Position numbers and translations under genes: made by a program. Below the pieces are notes generated by a model. It was given only the letters and a program-made list of their open reading frames with translations, searched no databases and was not told the DNA's origin. 64,000 bases of DNA from Apis mellifera (lineage: Eukaryota; Arthropoda; Insecta; Hymenoptera; Apidae): NCBI RefSeq assembly GCF_003254395.2, contig NC_037646.1, forward strand, positions 4,790,381-4,854,380, given 5' to 3'. Shown piece by piece: positions 1-15,634 of the stretch (its first letter is position 1; each line of letters opens with the position of its first letter).

Positions 1-3000
1 CTCCTTGGGGAATCCATGTTTATATATAAAACTATTATTCCAACCTTTAACCTTTAGACGATTGCAAAACCACTATGATGGCTTCAGCTTTAAGAACTTT
101 ATATACCTAACTATTGACCTTTTATGACTTTAATCTTCTTACCTTTTGAACACTTACACAATGAAAATATTAAACTCGAAATACCTCTCCACAATTTTAT
201 CCTTTCCTCTCACACCCTTATCCACCCTTCGAACAAGGAAAATACGAAACCTATTTCTCAGACACTTTTCCTCTTCACGCTTCCCTCTCGACCACAACCA
301 AATTTGAACCTAACTTCACCGTACACCTCATTACAAGTTTTCCTATCGCATAACACGACCAGTCGAGGCGCACAAAGAGGCCAAAAGTGGCAACCCAAAC
401 CTGTCATCCGGAACTTGCGTGGAACAATTGGCGTCAGTAACGCGATAACCTTGTTCCACGAGAGAAGGGAGGAGAGGAGGAGGGAGAGAATCCATGTTCT
501 CTCCATTCCGCCAGGGTTGGAATCGGCTTGTGTGTATCGGTGCAGGCAGATCGAGCGGGGAAAAATTTGAAATTGGTCGTTAAGCCGGCACCGCAAATGC
601 ATTTAAGCGTCGGCCGCTGTTCAAGAACCCGTTCGAGCACCGTGTCAATATAAATGTAAATGTCATTGGGAGGCGCGCGAGCGCATACATTGACGGTCTC
701 TGGAGGACGATTGCTCGCGGAGAATATTGCAGATGGCCGTGTGGGACGTCCGCCGCAATTGAATTGCCCTTCGGATTGGAATCGTATAGAAATGTGCACG
801 GCCTGGCGCACTTTGTTTCCGCGTATCGATCGTTTCGCTCTGCGTTCGGGTATCGTACGACCCAGGTATCCGCGGCCGCGTCAAAGAGCGCTTTTCATCC
901 GGACCGGTTACCATTTTGTCGCGCGTTCCATAGCCTCGCGATAACTCGATCCGCGCTAATTCAATCCGATGTGCATTACATGATCGAGCGAATAAATCGG
1001 GGGGGAAAAAAAAAGGAAGAAAGAAAGAAGGAAGGAAAAAGAGGGGGACGTGCGATTTTTCGCAATTTGACCACCTTTCGATTTTCAATTTTCAGGCTTT
1101 GATTATATATTTCGATATTGTTGATCGTTAATGCACGAAGGATGTCCGTGTTGCGATATTTTTTTATTATATTGTACCATTGTACAATATAATAAGAATT
1201 TATTTGATTTAATGACGATGCTTTAATCCGTAAATTTGAATTCTCGATCGAACATTTTGCTTAACTTGAGTTTCCTAAAATATAAATTGTATTATTGATT
1301 TAGAATTGGAAATTTTGAAAGTATAATACCTGTTTATTTAAATTATACTTAATTTAATCGAGTTTCGTTATCCTCTAATCTCGTAATCTTCCACAACCAT
1401 GTGGAACGTAATATAAGAAGTAATCGCAAAAATTAAGAGACAGATTTAATTTTTGAAAAGTGAACTAACGAGGACAGAAAGCAGAGGCTGAAATCCCGTT
1501 TCTTTAACCAGTCGAGCTTCAAATTATACAAACTCGACTCGAGGTAAACAGCCCTCCGCTTTTGTGCTAGATGGCCACTCGTTTTCGAAATAAATGGCTC
1601 TTCTTCATAAACAGCTTCCAGGATCCGGCAATTTGAAGCAGTAGCTCTTAAAAAGAACTGCGCTCCCACTTCCGGTCCTGGTAAGGAGCATCGTTAGAGT
1701 TTCAACAGTGGCATAACAAGAGAATCTTAATTAGCGACAAATGTTTTACCTCTCGTACGTTGAACATCGTCTTCCCTCGTAACTTACAATTACACCAAAC
1801 AGTTTTCCAATTCTAAATTAGCTTATCGATCATTGGATAATTGCTTGAAAAATTGATTAAGAATAAAGTAGGCATAAATTTCTAAGAATAAACCTTATAT
1901 AAATTTACAAGAAATAGTTTTTTCTTGATGAAAAAATTGTACTGCAATTGACTCAAGTTTAATTATATTTAATGAAGTCCATTACACGACAATAAGATTT
2001 CATATTCAATATCTTTGAATATTCTTTGAACAATCAAATTATCGTCGCACCAACAAATAGAAATTTGTTTCAATCCCACGGTAATTCGAAAAAATAATTG
2101 AAAAACGGTTCCGTCTGTCTTCTCATCGACCAAGCACTTTTAATAAACGTAGGGGGATAACTCCGTGACTTATTATCCTTGTTACAACCTCATAAAGTTC
2201 CCGATCCAACTTTAAAAAAAAACCCTACCTTCTCCTTCCGTTCCTCCACCCGTTTCCTCTCATTTCCCCCAACCACGCCAGCCACGCACGGAAGTCGCGT
2301 AGAAGAACCGGAAGGAGGGAAAATCCCCGCGATTTTTTAATCTTTTCGACCACGGTACACCACGCGATTCCATTAAATGTTGCCGCGATCGATGTTTCCA
2401 CCCGGCCGGTTTTCCGCCACGTTCTATCAGTAATTAAAAGGGTGAGAACAGGATGGAATGGAAAATACGACGTTGGCCGCGAGCCGGCCCCGGTGTGAAA
2501 TATGAAAGCTGCTTGAGCCGAGGCTTTTTCCAGCCGCTTATCTGGGGAGCTTTACGCGCGTTATTCGATTTTCGCGTGTGTGCATTGTTCGTGGTGTGGC
2601 GGCGGAAACAAAGCGTTATCTTTAAGCCGAAACAATGTTCCTCTCTCAATCCGCGCATGAAACAACTGGCTGCAGCCATCTGCTCGAATCGGTATCATCG
2701 ATCACGTGTGTGATGTATGCCCCGATATCGACATCGAATCCCTTTTTAACACAGACGAATGACTGCCGCTCGATGGAACCGTGGAGATTTTTTTTTTCCC
2801 TCTCTCCTTTTTTTCCTTTTTTTTTTTTTTCCATTCCAGAGACCGAGATCTCGCCGCACGACTGTGGCGTTTGCTCGGTCAGCGAGCAGGGGAATCGAGC
2901 GCTCGATTTACATCGGGCTTACTATCGATTCGACACCACCTCGACCGCCTTTTGCCATTCGACTCCTGCCTCCGCCCGACCGAAACGCACTGACTTGAGA

Positions 3001-3969
3001 AAGTTATCAGGCTTCGACCTTCCGCATTCGAGTACCTCGAGACCTCGATTGAATATAAGCTAGGTGAATGAGATTTTGTTTCAATGTTAATTTTTGATAT
3101 AACGTTATTACGTGATCGTTGACGATTAAACATTCGTGAGTTATCGTGAATAAAATTGTCTGGAAATCGAAGATTTTTTTTTTTTTTTATTAAAATTATT
3201 ATTTTGGTAAATATTTCGTGCAAGCTTGATGAGATTGAATTAAGATCGAACATTTTCGTTCTTGTATCAAGTATTAAGTAATATTTTACTCCTAAAAATA
3301 TTTCATTCTTCTTGATGGTATGGGAATAGATAATAAATCGTAAGCACTTTGTAAAAGAAAAGATTCGTAAAAATCTTTAACTTTATCGTGAATCTTCGTG
3401 GTTCTTTTAAATCTGATAATTCAGAAAAATTGTTTCAAAGCACGAGCAAAAAGTTGATATATAACTTTTAAACAGCAATATTTTAAATCTCTTCTGATAA
3501 CTTTCTCAAATAAATTGCGGAAATCTTGGTTCATGCAAAATCTTGCTTCGCCCCTCAAATTTTTCCTTTATCATTCCGTAAATTTTCATTCGAATCTTGC
3601 ATAATAAACGAAACACATGCCATAAATTATCGACACGTCGCCGACATCCTCTCCCCACTCGAAGCCTCGTGTCTCTTTTTTCTCAAGAAACAAAAGGAGC
3701 CGCCGCCCTCCTCCTCCGAAACGCGATTTAACCCGCCCGGTTCCGCATTATCCACGTATACAACCCCTTTCCACACCCTCCCTCCCAGTTAAGAGCGCAC
3801 GAAGAGACACAAGTAACGGCAGCAGGAGCCTTTACCCGGCGTGCACGTGTACAAAACCTCGATACAAGGGTGCTAAACTCACCGCAAGGGGGGTGTCTCT
3901 TCGTTCTAAAGTTGGAAACTTATACGAGCACCAGGCTGTGAGAGGCACACTCGGTGGAAGAGGGTGGAG

Positions 3970-4003
3970 CAGAGAGACAGAGAGAGACAGAGAAAGAGAG
4001 AGA
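3970..4003. repeat. GAGACA/GA imperfect microsatellite
   Basis: Imperfect repeats of AGAGAGACAG passing into a GA run. Confidence 0.8.
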
Positions 4004-7000
4004 ACTGCCTCACTTTGATCCATATTTTATTTAGTCCGCGGGGTGAAAAAAGAAAAAAGAAGAGAAAAGGGACGCCGAAAGAGGGAACTTGGTCGCTCGG
4101 ACGGTAGAGGGTTAGTGGCACAGGGAATGGCCGACAGAGGGGCAGCTTAGGGCGAGAGGTATAACCGTTCTCGCACTTTTACGACGGCCACGGTTAATTT
4201 GCTGTGCAATTGCCACGTCCTCGCCCACCCTGCTATCCAATTTTTGTTGTTCACGCCTCGAGATTTCGCCCTTTTTATTCCTTTCGCTACCTTTACGTAC
4301 GTACCACCACGTGGCGTATCAAAGTATAACTACACACTGTTGGAAAAAAGAATTTACATCTGATATCGGAAATTCGAACTTTAATGAAAGTTTTTGTCAC
4401 GTGGATAATTCTTTCGTTAATCCATTCCAAGGGTATGGATGAAATTTTCTAATATAATCGATAAACCGTGATCGTAAATACTAGGCCAGTATTTTTGACT
4501 TTAATTTTAGCAAAAAGTTGGAGTCGAATAACGCGTCACGGATCAATAATTTATTTTGTATTTCTAGAAACATTCGTTCTGTGCAATTTTCCTTTTAAAT
4601 ATCAATAATAATTCGACAATAATTTTAATTCAAAGAACGATCGCATCTTTGACACGTTCCTCTCTGCAAAATTTGAAACGTTCGACTCGTTTGGTTGCAG
4701 ATATTTATTCCACGCACATATCGTATCCTCGGTTGATCCGGCAATTTTCCTCGTTCTTGCTCTCGTTACCTACAGAATTCGCTCAGTTTGCTCCGACTGA
4801 GAAGAGTCGGGTATAAAGAGAGAAAGATTAACACGGTTGAGCGTAAAATTAAATTTATGCTCCTGCAAGTTTCCCTGTAATATCCTTGGTCCCCGGTGGC
4901 CCGTGTATCCGCGCATTTGCGCGACTTTGAGTTATCAAAATAAGTCGAGGATGTAGACGAGGTAAACGGTAATTCTCCCTTTATTTCTCTCTCTCTCTTC
5001 CTCTCCCTTTATAATACTTTTTTCTTTTTTTTTTTTTTTAGAGTTTTGTTTCGAGAAAATAGGGATGGAATTTCATAATTAGATACTTAATTATTGTTCA
5101 AGTTGAGCTTCGGTAATTTGTCTACCGTAATGTGGAAGTATTTAGGTATATACCTGGTAGATTGCTTTAGTGGAGTAATAAATTTTACTCTGTCTCGCTA
5201 TATATAAGGATGCGTGGATACGACTTTGCATGTAGCACCAGAATTTTTTGCAGGATATTTCATTTTTTTCTTTCTTTCTTTTTTTTTTGCCTTTATCCGG
5301 TCCTAGAACGAATTACAAATTGTATTAGCACGATAATAAATTTGATAATACGATAAAATAAGCTAGGAAAAGTTAATATAAAGAAAAATCATAACATTCC
5401 GTTGAGATGTATATAAATTGTAAAAATAATGCCGTAAATTTTATTTGTGAAACATTCTCACGATTTATTATCGCGTTTCTCTATTTCATTATTTTTGTGA
5501 CGAATATTTCTTTTCTCTCCTCTCTTTTATCAAATATTTTTCCTTCCCAATCTTTAATCGCACCATAATCTCGTTTTTCCGCACTTGAAATTTATTTCAC
5601 TTTTATTCACATTTTTAATGATACATTTTTAAAAAGAAAAAAATATCATCGAGCTAGAATTTACGTTTAAACAATTCCTTAAACGATCGTACCATTAAGG
5701 CTGATATTATCGGAGGACGGAATACTTTGTCATCATGTTGAAATTAACACGTGAATTCCCGCTTTGCTTTCCGATAAGATTTCACTAATAAATCACGAGC
5801 TGCATCGCTATAACTATTGAATCTAATTAGCGCCAACTTCCTCCTTTCGTTAGTTAGCTACCCGACAATTTTACCTTGCCATTTGTGAGTGGAAATTTTG
5901 CAAGAATTACTATCCGCGCAAATAGCGGTGGAATCCCTCGCGGATCTCGACAATCGGAGCGGAGAACAAAAGGTTCTCTAAATAAACGCGGCTTGCAAAA
6001 GGAAAAGAACTTGGGGCTTGTTGGAAAAGCGGGTTTGGACGATCGCACAATGTTCCACGGCATTTCATCTTTCAACGATAGATAAAAATCGATTCCCTGA
6101 TACTCCTTTCATCTTCTTTCCGTCTTTCGACTTATCGTTAGGTGACTCGACGATTTTAAGACGTCGTTCCCTGTGACAATGTATGAGTCTCCGAGGATTT
6201 TTATAGATTCTATTCATCATTTCTTTTCCTCTTAATTTTCTTTTTAAAAAAAATTTGAGAACGTGAATTTCGCAATTTTTATTATCCAAGCAAAAGATTA
6301 TATTATATTTCGAAAAAATTTTTTGTTGATCTAATGCTTCCATTCGAATTTACATGTACTGTATCATTAAATGAGAAATGTAAAAATTTTGATACGAAAT
6401 TTTCTTAAAAGATGTACGTATATTATTTTAGAAATAATTCATTTTAATTTTTGTTTTCGAGTTGCGATGAATATTTGTGAAAGAATTGAAAGAAAAGTAT
6501 TTTTTTTTTTTTTTAAGTATATAATTATTACTTTTGTAATAAATCAATATGGAATCAATCAATTTTCCGTTCTGGAAATACGACCATTTTAAAAGCATAC
6601 ATTTGAAACGTTGATCCATACATACGATTTCTGCACTTAAATCCCATTCTCTCCATCGATTTTTCCGATATTTACCGCAGGATAATGTTAGAGTTTTATA
6701 TTTTCATATTTATGGCAGATAGTGACCAATGGATAATACTATCTATACAGCGCAGCATGGAAGATAATTTTCTCAAATGGGTATCGGTTTTCGATAGATT
6801 CGAGAGATTTGCTTCGAATACGGATGATGATGAGATATCGAACTGCTTTGAAAGTAACGATTTGATAATAGCTCCGAGAAATACCTCTTTTTCTGATAGA
6901 ATCGGAAAATTGATGGACTTATGTCCATGTAAATATTTAACTATATCGACTCGAAAGTAACGACTGTTTAACTTGCAGCTAAATATTTGTATATATAACA

Positions 7001-10000
7001 GGATTGAATGAAATCATCTTCTTCTTCAAGCAGTCTAATCTATTATATTATCTTAAATTTTCTCCACCTTGTTTGGCACTCAATTATTTATCATTCACTT
7101 TCAATGAAAGATTCTAATTCTACGATGAAATTTTTATCATTTAACTTACTTTCTCTTGCGATACCAAATTTATATTTCTTCCTCATATTTTTTTCAATTC
7201 TTCTCAAGAACTTCTTTCTCCAAATCGAGGAATATATAAGGAAAAACAAATATATTATTACTCGAAAATTCAAATAAAATTTATACATTATATACTCACA
7301 ATGAGAAGTTGGAATATTAGCCGTCTAATGGAAAACATATTTCACATTTTCTTTTGCAATTACTTGCCATTCTCCACAGTAGGGCAGCACACTTAGGGAA
7401 CCAGACAGAATTTCCCTCTTCGTTTTTAATTCCCCTTGAATTTTTATCCAGGGATGCCAAGCCACCCTTGAATTAGTTAAAGAGCCTATCGGAAAAGTGG
7501 CGACAGACCGGAACGAAGCGACTCTGGGTTAAAATACTCCTCTGGGTTGTGTGTATAAAGCTGTATTAGGCGTTCGTCGAATAACAAGTTGCACGGAGAC
7601 TGCTTCGATCCTACGGGAATTTACGTATGGTCCATTCAACGGGACAAAGTGAATAAACAATGCGGGGAAATTATCTTCCAGCGATTCTGATTACGTTGAT
7701 TAATATTAGGAACGCGGAGGCCAATTACGTGTTGAACTCCATGCTCTCTCTTTCTCTCTCTCTTGCTCTCCTCGTTCTATCGTAGAGGAAATTCAGCTCT
7801 TTTATTATTAGAATAATGTTTTATTTATTTTTAAAATTTTTCTTTTTTCCTTGAATGAAACGAACGATAAATAGAAATACGTAGTCTTTATATTGTTCCA
7901 TATTGTTTCTTAAGACATTAATGATTGAAACAGTTTGTGTAAAATCATTTTCGAAGATGGAGATGGAGATTGATTTTCTTTGTGCAATAAAGAGATATTT
8001 AAATTAAATTAGAATCTCGTTTTGATGAATTGTCTTGAGTTTCTATTTTTTGGACAATTTAAATATGGATTCTCTTCTCCGTGATAATAAGTTATGTAGC
8101 ACAGAATTATTATGATATTCAATATATCGAAATTGGGGAACGTGAGAAATATAGTTATAATTTTTATGAAAAGTTTATTATATAGCATTGATATTGATTG
8201 TTAATTTAGCTTCGTGGTGGGATTAAAGACGGTATAATAATAATTTTAATCGTTAACAAGATACAATTAAAAGGAAGAAAAAAAAAAAATAAAATAAAAT
8301 AAAAAGAAAGAATATCCTTTCTAATAAGGAGAATTGTACCGTGATTAAATTTAATTCCCCTTCCTTCTGTGAAATTAAACGTGGCGATCGCGTTAATGAG
8401 ACGATGCCTTATTAAAAATATTTAAATTTTCCACCCTAAAATTTAAAATTTAAACAATCCCGTTATTAGTGGAAAAATCGTATGTTAAAGGGGTGGTGGA
8501 TTAAACGTAATGAAGAAGAAACGGGGAATTATACGTAAGGATGTTACGCGTCCCCGGATATAAATTCATGAAAGCAATTTTGTATAAGGACAGTTGAAAA
8601 TTGGGCGCATGAACTACTTCCCCTCTCATTTATTAACCAGAAAGGGGATCGATCGGGCTGCAATTTTTACGGGTCGTTTTTCACGTGGAACATATTGTCA
8701 TCTGTCCATGTCCGACGCAGAAAAGGGGGAGGGAAACTTAGGAGGTCGGCTCCATTGATAGCGAGGCCATTGAAAAATTAAAATGGTTTTAGAAACGTGT
8801 CTTTTTCAAACATGTCAGTGTAATACGAGCATAATTCAACGAATATTTTTCTCCGACATTTTACATTCCTCCGAGTTTAACGATCTGAAAATTTTGCATT
8901 AAGTGAATAATACTACGATGAAATTAAGTTCATTCAACCGGAAATGCGCTTTGAATGTTAGAAGATTTGTAAAATTTGAAATTTCTTCTCTTCTCAATTT
9001 TCAAACAAAAAAAAAAAAAAGGAAAGGGAAATGTTAAATTTAAATGTAATTATAAATTTAATTTCAATTTATGAAATTGACAAAAAAAAAAGAGGAAGAA
9101 AATAATACGAATGCGAAATAAAGCGAGCAATTTGATTGAAACTTCGTTACAGGTTCAATTTTGTTGATAATTATATTTGAATAAATGACCGTAGTTTATC
9201 ATTATAACAATTTGTTGGAATAATTTTTCTCTTATTGATAATAACGAAATGGTTATTGAATAACATCGCGAGCGATATAAATTGCGTCTTGAAAAAAAAA
9301 AAAAAAAAGAAAGAAATAATAGCTTCACGGCACGGTATTTTTTAATTGAATATTTCGTCTCTTTTCTTTTTCATACCTTTCTTTAATATTTTCACATACT
9401 CGTATCGAAAAATTCGTAGAAGAAAAATGTTATAGGAATTTAACGAGATACGTCAATTTTTCAAGTGTGTCATCGTTCTTCTTTTCACTATTTTTTTTTT
9501 CTTCTTTTTCCTCCCCCTCCCTATTTCTTTTTTCTTTCTCGAAATATCCCTTTTTCATCGTTCCATACCGTTGATAAATAGATTTAGCCAGATTCATCTC
9601 TCGATACGAATTCGCGAGGTAAAGACAAATCGATTTTGGTCCCACGTGACTCATGGTTTTACAATAAATATAGACCACGATCACGACAGTTGCCCTTATG
9701 TCGTTATATTTCTTTTTTTTAATAAAATCGATATCGGCTTTACGAGATCTGAGTGGAAAAATAAATTTTTTTTCTTCCTTCTTTGTCCTTGTGTTCGGAG
9801 AAAAGATATGGCAGTGTTTTTAATGGAGAAATTAGAAGAATAACAATCTGAAATTTAAAATATAATTAAGAATTGACGGATATTAAAATATTAATATTGC
9901 ATAATTTTCCTTATAATATTCAAATAATTTGTAATTCCTTTAGTTTCATAGATAAGGTAATAGAAATTTAAATTTAACTAATACCAATTAACAATATTGT

Positions 10001-11778
10001 CTTTGAATTAAGGAAAAGAAAGAATCATCTTGATATTTGTATTAAAATAAATAAACGTCAAAGATCAATTAATTAACTTTTAAAAATTCTTTGATCGTTT
10101 AACTCGTTCAACAGGTTGGAGATCACTGTTCTAGAATATTTATCTTATTTATAAATGTAGCAAGAAAGTGATAAAAAGTGGAGAGCAGAGGTTTAATCTA
10201 TCCTTTCAGTTTAACAAATTTTCGCTAATACCACTTGGCTCGCAAAAAGTTTAAACGGCAGATTACAAAGGCCGGAATTAAAACGATAAAAGTGTGTCAA
10301 ACTTGTTAAAGATGAAGAGTTGGGAAGTTTAAAATTCGCGCGTCGCGAAGAAAATATCTCTTTCGCACGTGTTAACTTCACCATTTGCAATATTCTTGGG
10401 AAACTACGTTTGCGCATCGTGACACACGGGAATATTATCCCTATTTCTTGCTGGTTTCCTTCATTTTCCGAATATTTCGCGCAAACTTGCGCGGAACAGC
10501 ATGCAAATGAGCAACGTAAGATGATTAAAAGCTCTTTCGATGCGCTTCAAAATTTACTTCAAACTTCGTTCAACGCGTGGCAAATTTTTAACGCGTTATC
10601 ACTTCTTGAATTTCACGTCTTTTATTCTCGAGAATCGCAATATTGCTGCAAAAATTTTCTCGTTAAATATATCTGCAACGAGATATCAATATTATTGATA
10701 TTATCGATCACAATAAATTACAATACAAATTTTAAAATATCATTTGATAATAACTCACCAAATAATAAAAAATTTCTCTCTTTCTTAAACCTGTCCAGGA
10801 TAATCATCCACTAACCAGACATTTAATTCCAGAAATAAAAACAACAATCTTCTCTTCTTGTTCTCAAATTTAATACGCTTAAATCAACCACAGAATATCA
10901 ATCTTCGAAACGAAAAATATAAATAAAAAAAAAAGAAAAAAAAATTGAAATCCATCTTCTCTCGACACATGTGCGCGTAGTGAAATAAACACCGAACGTG
11001 TCCAAACAATGTACGGTCAAGCCCCGAACGGGGCGAACGAAAACATCCCCTAATTCTCAGAAATAACAAGAATCTGCCGTGTGCACGTTGGAAAATCCGC
11101 CCGCGTTTCGTTTATCAAAATAACCGCGTCCTCGTCGTTTTCTTTGCATCAGCATCGAAATGAAGGATCTCGCGTAGGACGGGGTAAAAAATAAGAACGA
11201 GGAGGATAAGGCCGTGGTGTGCATTGACACTTTACTCTAAACACCGGCCAATAAGCCGTAAAGTAAATTTCACGGTGGTGGATAGATTGGGAGAGGGGGG
11301 CGGGTAAGCCAGCCAATCCTGCGCATAATGTACATACATATCCGGATCCGATGAAAAGCTGGAAGCTGTTTCCCGATTGCGTACAACATCGGTCACAGCC
11401 CAGATTGCTCCATTAATCGTTGCCTAGCCAGCCGTGATATTATCGTTTCGTGATGAGAGCGCGTCCTAAATAAACGCCGATATATTATTAGGGTTTGGTT
11501 GAGACAGTGGTTAGTCGCTTCTAGAAAATCTTTGGCGAGGAAGGAAGACGAGGGGAAAGATGGAAGAAGAGTTAATTCGAATTCGTAATAGTCTGATATC
11601 AGGGAAACAATTTTTTTTCATTTACATCGAGAGAAAGAACTTTACTTTACCTTCGTGAGAAGGGGAATGAATTAAATCATTTATCTCCATCGATTAGTCC
11701 ATCTCCTTCATCGTGATAAGATTGAAATAAATACTCTTGCACGAGAGAGAATCTCGATGGATCATATTACTAAGGAAA

Positions 11779-11839
11779 GAGAGAGAGAGAGAGAGAAGAA
11801 ATGTAAGAAGCGAGAGAAAGATATATATATATATATATA
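11779..11839. repeat. Adjacent GA and AT microsatellites
   Basis: A GA run at 11779-11796 is followed by an AT run at 11821-11839. Confidence 0.9.
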
Positions 11840-12089
11840 CACATCGTACTCGAATTCCAACAATGAAAGCTTTTCTTAAGAGTATGGCGGCGTTCTCTCG
11901 CCGTCACGACTCGACGCTGTGACTAATAGAATTCAGTTACCCGAAGTTGGGGCGTAACTGAGAAATTTGAAAGCGGGTTAGCACAAAGGCGGCTTCAAAA
12001 ATACGGGTAGAACCGGGGCGTGCTTACACCGTGGTGAACGAGAAACGTCATTGTTTCGTTCCCCGGTTTTCTGTGGTTCCTCCAATTCC

Positions 12090-12118
12090 TCTCCCCCTCC
12101 CTCTCCCTCTCCCTCTCG
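12090..12118. repeat. CTCCCT-type microsatellite
   Basis: Repeats of CCCTCT on the + strand, pyrimidine-only. Confidence 0.85.
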
Positions 12119-15100
12119 ATTTCAACGAAAGCTTTGACGAGTTGGCTGACTCTGACGCCCAGAGAGAATACCGATTCCTCGAGTTCGTCAAGTTATCATC
12201 GAGGAATGGAGGGAGGGAGGGAGGAGGAGGATGTTTTCGTTGATTATTTACGACTGGAGAGAAAAAGGTGGTAGGAGGCGGCCAATGGCACAGGAAACTT
12301 GGGTTAACTTCCCGATCCCTATGGCGGAAGTCCGCAAATTGAATTTTTGGTGTCTCGCCGCACCATCACTCGAAGACTTCGTGCAGAATTCGAGATTATC
12401 CGCGACAGTAGCTGTTCCTCGATAAGTGTTTGAAGGCGGTGGTAATTCCTTGTATGAATAGTTTGGGATCAATTATCTAAATATATCCGCTTGTTTTAGA
12501 ATTTTTTGAATATTAATTTAGACAGACCTCCATTTAATCACGAGTCGAATTTCACTTGAATATGTTTTAACGAAAGCTCTCTTGTTATATCCTTCATTGA
12601 TTCGATGATAATATTCCTCAAGTTATTATATTTTCATCAGCTCCTTTAAAATTTCACGTGTACAGAAATTCTTTTTTGACAGCAAAACTTTATACGATAT
12701 GGCTGCAAGGATATTTCATTTTCCAATGAAATAATTGCTCGTCAAATATTTAATTTCCTGGAAATATAATTGATGCAATTTTTTCTCCATAGCTCTTAAT
12801 TACAGGGAAAAAAGTGTCCATCGGTTCTTTAATTTTAATCAGAAATATTACCATCTTCTTAAAGTCGAATATCAAAAGGGCACTTCAGCCAGGAGAAACG
12901 GAGTAAGCTTTTAAAAGCGACACGTTCGAAAACCTTCGACCACCCAATGCAAACAATTGTTTTCAACTTCCATTGAAATGTCCCTCGTTCCTCGTCATGT
13001 TTGCTAAATCCGTGTTCGCGGCTAATCCGAACAGGGCTCAGTCCGAAAAAACATAGGTAGCTAGTACGTCATGTAGCCATTGTGTGGAATTTGCAACCGA
13101 ACTTTGCAAATCGTACACACGAGTATCGATATATACACACAGACTCGACAGGTGAAACGTATTGACAACGTATCAACTTCCGCTCGGAAATGTAATGGCG
13201 TTGTACCAACGTTTGAACAGACGAATTCGAGGAAACACTTTCTCGCTCGTTTTTCTTCTCTTTCTTTCCTTCGAATTTCTAAAATTCAAAAAAACAAATA
13301 ATCAATACCACGTGTCTCTGTATTTATATCATTAATAAAAGATCTTTCAACTACTTGTCAATTGTAAATTTGTACATTAAATTTTTCAAAATGCATAAGA
13401 TTATAATTTTATTTATCGAATCAATTGAGTCACGAATTGTCTTTGAATCATCAAAGATTGGATCGATCACAATTTACAATAATTAAAAAAAAAAGTTGGG
13501 GTGGATGAAAGTAATACACATTTCTCCCTCGTTAATTCCCCAAGATTATAGATCGTCGGGACAAAGATAAACGATAATGCCGGACAGTAAAGTTTGCTAA
13601 TTGCCGACACCTGAATGCAAGCGATTATGGAGAAAGTTTTTCCATCGGGGACTTATATAATCTTGTCCTTATTGATTTAAATACACCTTCGTAAAATAGG
13701 GATTGCTCTTAAAAGCCCGACTTTCCACGGGGCCAATATGAACTTTATCTTCTCAAATTTCGAGGGAAGGAAACTTCCCTTCTTCAAAGTTTACATTACG
13801 GTGCTCAACCCCGTACCCTTTGTTTCCCGAGCTTTCATTTTTAGTTATTAGCAATTCGCGTTTCCCCGCGATGAAATTATCGACGTTCCTCGCGATCCCG
13901 GTTTATTTTTAAATAACTTACTTAATATCCATCTTCCGATTTCGAAACATTTCGTACGAATTTCTATTGTGAACCGTGAAATTTCTAGATATCCTTTCTT
14001 CTTTTTTTCTATTCAATAATCTATACAAAAACAAACACTAAGACTTGTCAGATGATTCTATTTTCTTTTTTTAATTCGAATTAAAAATTATATTAATATT
14101 TATTATTGGTAACTGGAATTTATTGGCGCATAAAGATATACTACATTATTAAATATTATTGAAAATTAAAAGCGACGATAATTTATTAGAGCGTTACATA
14201 CCGATGCAAATATTAACTCTACCCTCTTATTAAGGAATATTATTTAAAAATGTTACACATTCGTGAGAAAACGTCACGCGATCTGATTAATGTAATACTT
14301 TAATAAACCGTTGTTGGCGTGTACCGTGCCTAATAAAGATATTGGAATGCAAGATATCCTGGAAATACGTGTATATAGACGAGGTTTTGAACAAGTTCAA
14401 TTGCACGCTGCATCCGTGGAAAAAAAATGACACCGCAAGAAGTTAGTTGTTACCGCACCATGCAATATTCCTATTTGCCACTTTTTCCCTAGTTTCGCGG
14501 AGAAAGTCTGTCCAAGTTACTAAGAATTGCGGCGTGCACTTGTCCTCACGGAATATCGTTAAAGTTTCGGCCATAGGTTGTCGCGATTTCGCAACTTTAA
14601 ATTATCATTTTAACGCCTGAAATATCCGGCGAAAGGAAGAGGCGAGAAACTACTTCTTGCTTTGATTTTAATAACTTTTTTTCGGGGATGGATGTTACGT
14701 AAAAAATGGTCGCAACGATCGCTGTGCAAAGTTTAATTAAAATTCGAGATCCGTGTCGGGGTATTGTAATTGCTTATGAATTATAATTCGTGATAGAGAA
14801 TTATATTTTTCGAGATGGGGGAGAACGATTTATGAAAATGGAAGATGAAATTATTATATAAACGATAAAATAATTTAATTAGAATTCGAAATCGTTTATT
14901 ATTAGGAATTATAATTGGTTATGGATTCCAACTTATAATGGATGATTGTATATAGCTAGTTAAAATGTAGAGTTGGACGATTAATTGGTGTAGCCATTAA
15001 GTCAATTTCTTTCGTCATTTATCTAGATTCAATTTTCAGTCTCACGTGAAAATAATAATTCACCAAATGCGATTAAAAAATTTCGTTACGTTATATATTT

Positions 15101-15634
15101 TGCATATATGTGCAAATTGATTTAATTGGATTTAGATCAATTCTTCCCTTCTTATTTCTATATATTTAATCTTAATCAAATATCAAACTTAATATTTTAT
15201 TAATTGCAAAACAATTAAAAGTTAGAAACGAGAGAAACTTTTCAAAACTTTCTAACAAAATTGTACATTTTCTAATTAAATCTATCATTATTTATCACGA
15301 TACTGTACACACGAATATAAGCTCGTCTGATTATCACTGGTTATTTCCCCTGAACGACGGCCCGAAATGAAATCCTCGTCGAGATATTCGCGAAAAAGTG
15401 GTTTCATCGATATAATATCGGTCTGCTTCATTAGGGACCCTTTATCGAGATAAGGATTCATTTAAATTGTCGGTGGAATTTCGGCTTGGAAATCTTGGGC
15501 TCGGATCAAGAAAAACGACAAAAAGCTTAGAGCCATCGGAAGCCATCCCTTTATCTTCGAGAGCACCTAATTTACCGTTATGATTAATCGTGGCCCGATC
15601 TTTAATGTTCCCGTTCCCATTGTGCCTTTTTCAG

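Larger units (their letters stand above)
1..15634. other. Upstream region without a supportable gene
   Basis: AT-rich DNA with GC/CpG-richer patches at roughly 350-1000, 2200-3060, 3600-4320, 7380-7780, 8340-8780, 10960-12460, 13540-13920 and 14400-14660. Open frames pile up on both strands in these patches because stop codons are rare there; none shows a recognisable domain or a convincing splice structure. The segment may be intron or promoter of the DIP-like gene, since the exon candidate at 15635 begins with an acceptor and so implies an upstream exon. I found no leader-encoding exon with a phase-1 donor here. Confidence 0.6.

Noticed and set aside
124..1088. Stacked frames on both strands in the first kilobase
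   Set aside because: Overlapping frames in both directions within a CpG-rich island suggest a regulatory or unmethylated island rather than a gene. No leader or domain is seen.
2840..3063. Possible exon after a very strong pyrimidine tract (AG at 2838-2839) with a CTAG|GTGAAT donor
   Set aside because: The only long open frame stops exactly at the proposed donor and resembles nothing. The tract may simply be poly(T). At best it is a 5'-UTR exon.
6685..6960. 91-codon + strand frame with ATG start, acidic and Ser-rich
   Set aside because: Plausible composition, but no leader, domain or splice signals beyond a weak CAG upstream. Length is within chance for this window.
10320..10814. 164-codon + strand frame
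   Set aside because: No recognisable domain, and the second half is typical translated AT-rich DNA. The start is a non-ATG codon.
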